NCBI GenBank assembly: GCA_947177415.1
Contig: CAMWUK010000003.1
Location: forward strand, 1-64,000
DNA length: 64,000 nt
Direction: 5' to 3'
DNA from: an uncultured Clostridiaceae bacterium
Lineage (GTDB): Bacteria; Bacillota; Clostridia; Lachnospirales; Lachnospiraceae
Positions 63,190 through 64,000 of the stretch are shown piece after piece; within the stretch, counting starts at the first letter, position 1; each line of letters begins with the position of its first letter. The notes under the pieces were generated by a model. That model ran no database searches. It was not told the origin of the DNA and was given only the letters and a program-made list of their open reading frames with translations. The translations under genes were made by a program, and so were the position numbers.

Positions 63190-64000
63190 CTATTCTTGTA
63201 TGACTTGGCGGTTAACAAAGTCTACAAGTTCTATCTGATAATTTGGAAACCTGGTAATGCATTGTTGATAAGCACTTTGGGCAAGGATTTTATCTGAATA
63301 TAAACCAAAGACAGTAGGACCACTGCCGCTCATTAAGGAGTTATCAGCACCAAGTTCCAGCATGGTTTCTTTAATCTCCTGAATAATTGGATGTGCTGGA
63401 ATGGTGACAGTTTCCAACACATTTGACAGTTTGCTGGTAATTCCAGTTAAATTTCTGGTATGGAGATTAGCAATCATTCCATCTACATCTGGATGAAAAG
63501 TAAGACTTTTCCAGTCTAAGGTGGTATATACCCATTTTGTTGAAATATCAATATCTGGTTTTACCAGTAATACCTTACAAGGAGGTACATCCGGAAGAGG
63601 TGTTAGAATTTCACCAATTCCTTCAGAAAGAGCAGTTCCACCAAGAAGGCAGTATGGCACATCTGCACCCAGACTGGTACCAAATTTCATTAATTCTTCT
63701 GTAGATAGACCTAAAGAAAAAAGTGTATTGATGCCAGATAAAGTAGCGGCACAATCGGCACTTCCGCCAGCCATACCTGCGGCAACAGGAATATGCTTCT
63801 CTAAATGTATGCGGACTCCTTGCTGTATAGAATAATTTTTCATAAGTAAAGATGCAGCACGATATATTAAATTATCTTGATTGGTTGGCAAATCAGAACG
63901 ATTTGTAGTCAATATAATACCAGATTCCTTTGTTTTTGTAAATTCCAGTACATCATATAGATTTACAGTCTGCATAATCATTCGTACAAGATGATATCCA
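63190..64000 (-). CDS. ispE: 4-diphosphocytidyl-2-C-methyl-D-erythritol kinase, 5' part cut off
   Basis: GHMP kinase of the MEP isoprenoid pathway. The ATP loop PVAAGMAGGSADCAA and C-terminal MSGSGPTVFGLY are present. The frame continues past an internal ATG at 63981 to the window edge and reads GYHLVRMIMQTVNLYD, the normal IspE context (GYH before the first helix), so the real start is outside the window and about 25-30 residues are missing. Listed as partial. Confidence 0.93.
   Translation of the reverse strand, partial: GYHLVRMIMQTVNLYDVLEFTKTKESGIILTTNRSDLPTNQDNLIYRAASLLMKNYSIQQGVRIHLEKHIPVAAGMAGGSADCAATLSGINTLFSLGLSTEELMKFGTSLGADVPYCLLGGTALSEGIGEILTPLPDVPPCKVLLVKPDIDISTKWVYTTLDWKSLTFHPDVDGMIANLHTRNLTGITSKLSNVLETVTIPAHPIIQEIKETMLELGADNSLMSGSGPTVFGLYSDKILAQSAYQQCITRFPNYQIELVDFVNRQVIQE

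Overview
The window reads as chromosomal DNA of a low-GC, motile, strictly anaerobic Clostridia species, most likely a Lachnospiraceae member. Pointers are the SCIFF peptide with its radical-SAM maturase, fused SecDF, the [FeFe]-hydrogenase maturase HydG, HemZ, the mbl/flhO/flhP-type flagellar cluster, comF-yvyF, RecD2 and strong AGGAGG ribosome binding sites. Species is not claimed.

Layout. 0.2-8.2 kb: a FliM-motif protein, tgt, yajC, a PHP phosphoesterase (minus strand), a TIGR04086-type membrane protein, scfA (SCIFF), scfB and secDF. 8.3-20.4 kb: recJ, apt, relA, a metallo-beta-lactamase-fold hydrolase, hemZ, an HD-GYP protein, hisS, an extra 5' fragment of aspS, aspS, and a DUF1294 protein. 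20.5-33.1 kb is the accessory region. It holds two small DUF1871-like and CPCC-like genes, then an agr-type quorum-sensing locus (agrB, agrA-like and agrC-like on the minus strand; a 54-codon agrD on the plus strand). Downstream of agrD lie a 1202-aa transglutaminase-like/Hint/C-terminal toxin protein, a likely immunity gene, and a 1417-aa secreted multidomain protein. 33.4-42.4 kb: an MCP, a small secreted protein, a cold-shock protein, a GGDEF-EAL protein, a receiver-Hpt protein, a glycosyltransferase and the RNase P RNA (minus strand). 42.9-50.2 kb: pssA, psd, an ABC-class ATPase, hydG, an ECF sigma factor with its membrane partner, and a small membrane protein. 51-64 kb: mreB/mbl, flgF, flgG, a FlgJ-like rod-binding protein, recD2, a nucleotidyltransferase, comF, yvyF, a CheX-like protein, a CheY-like regulator, a CvfB-like RNA-binding protein, a LysA-like decarboxylase, a GntR regulator and a 5'-truncated ispE.

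The most striking locus is the agr region. The 240 bp between agrB and the agrD transcript carry two pairs of LytTR-type direct repeats, one pair per strand. Each pair has 21-bp spacing, and each lies exactly 33 bases from an extended -10 box, giving a mirror-symmetric bidirectional promoter. The divergent transcript begins with a structured leader, encodes the autoinducer precursor and points into the toxin/immunity genes, which suggests (by inference) quorum-controlled toxin deployment.

The second theme is an unusual density of short palindromic repeats, about two dozen in 64 kb and nearly all intergenic. One superfamily has ends related to GTAACTGTTCA or GTTACTGTTCAC, with six near-identical 28-bp palindromes and several 110-190 bp composites. 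A second family has ATTATTCAC/GTGAATAAT ends.
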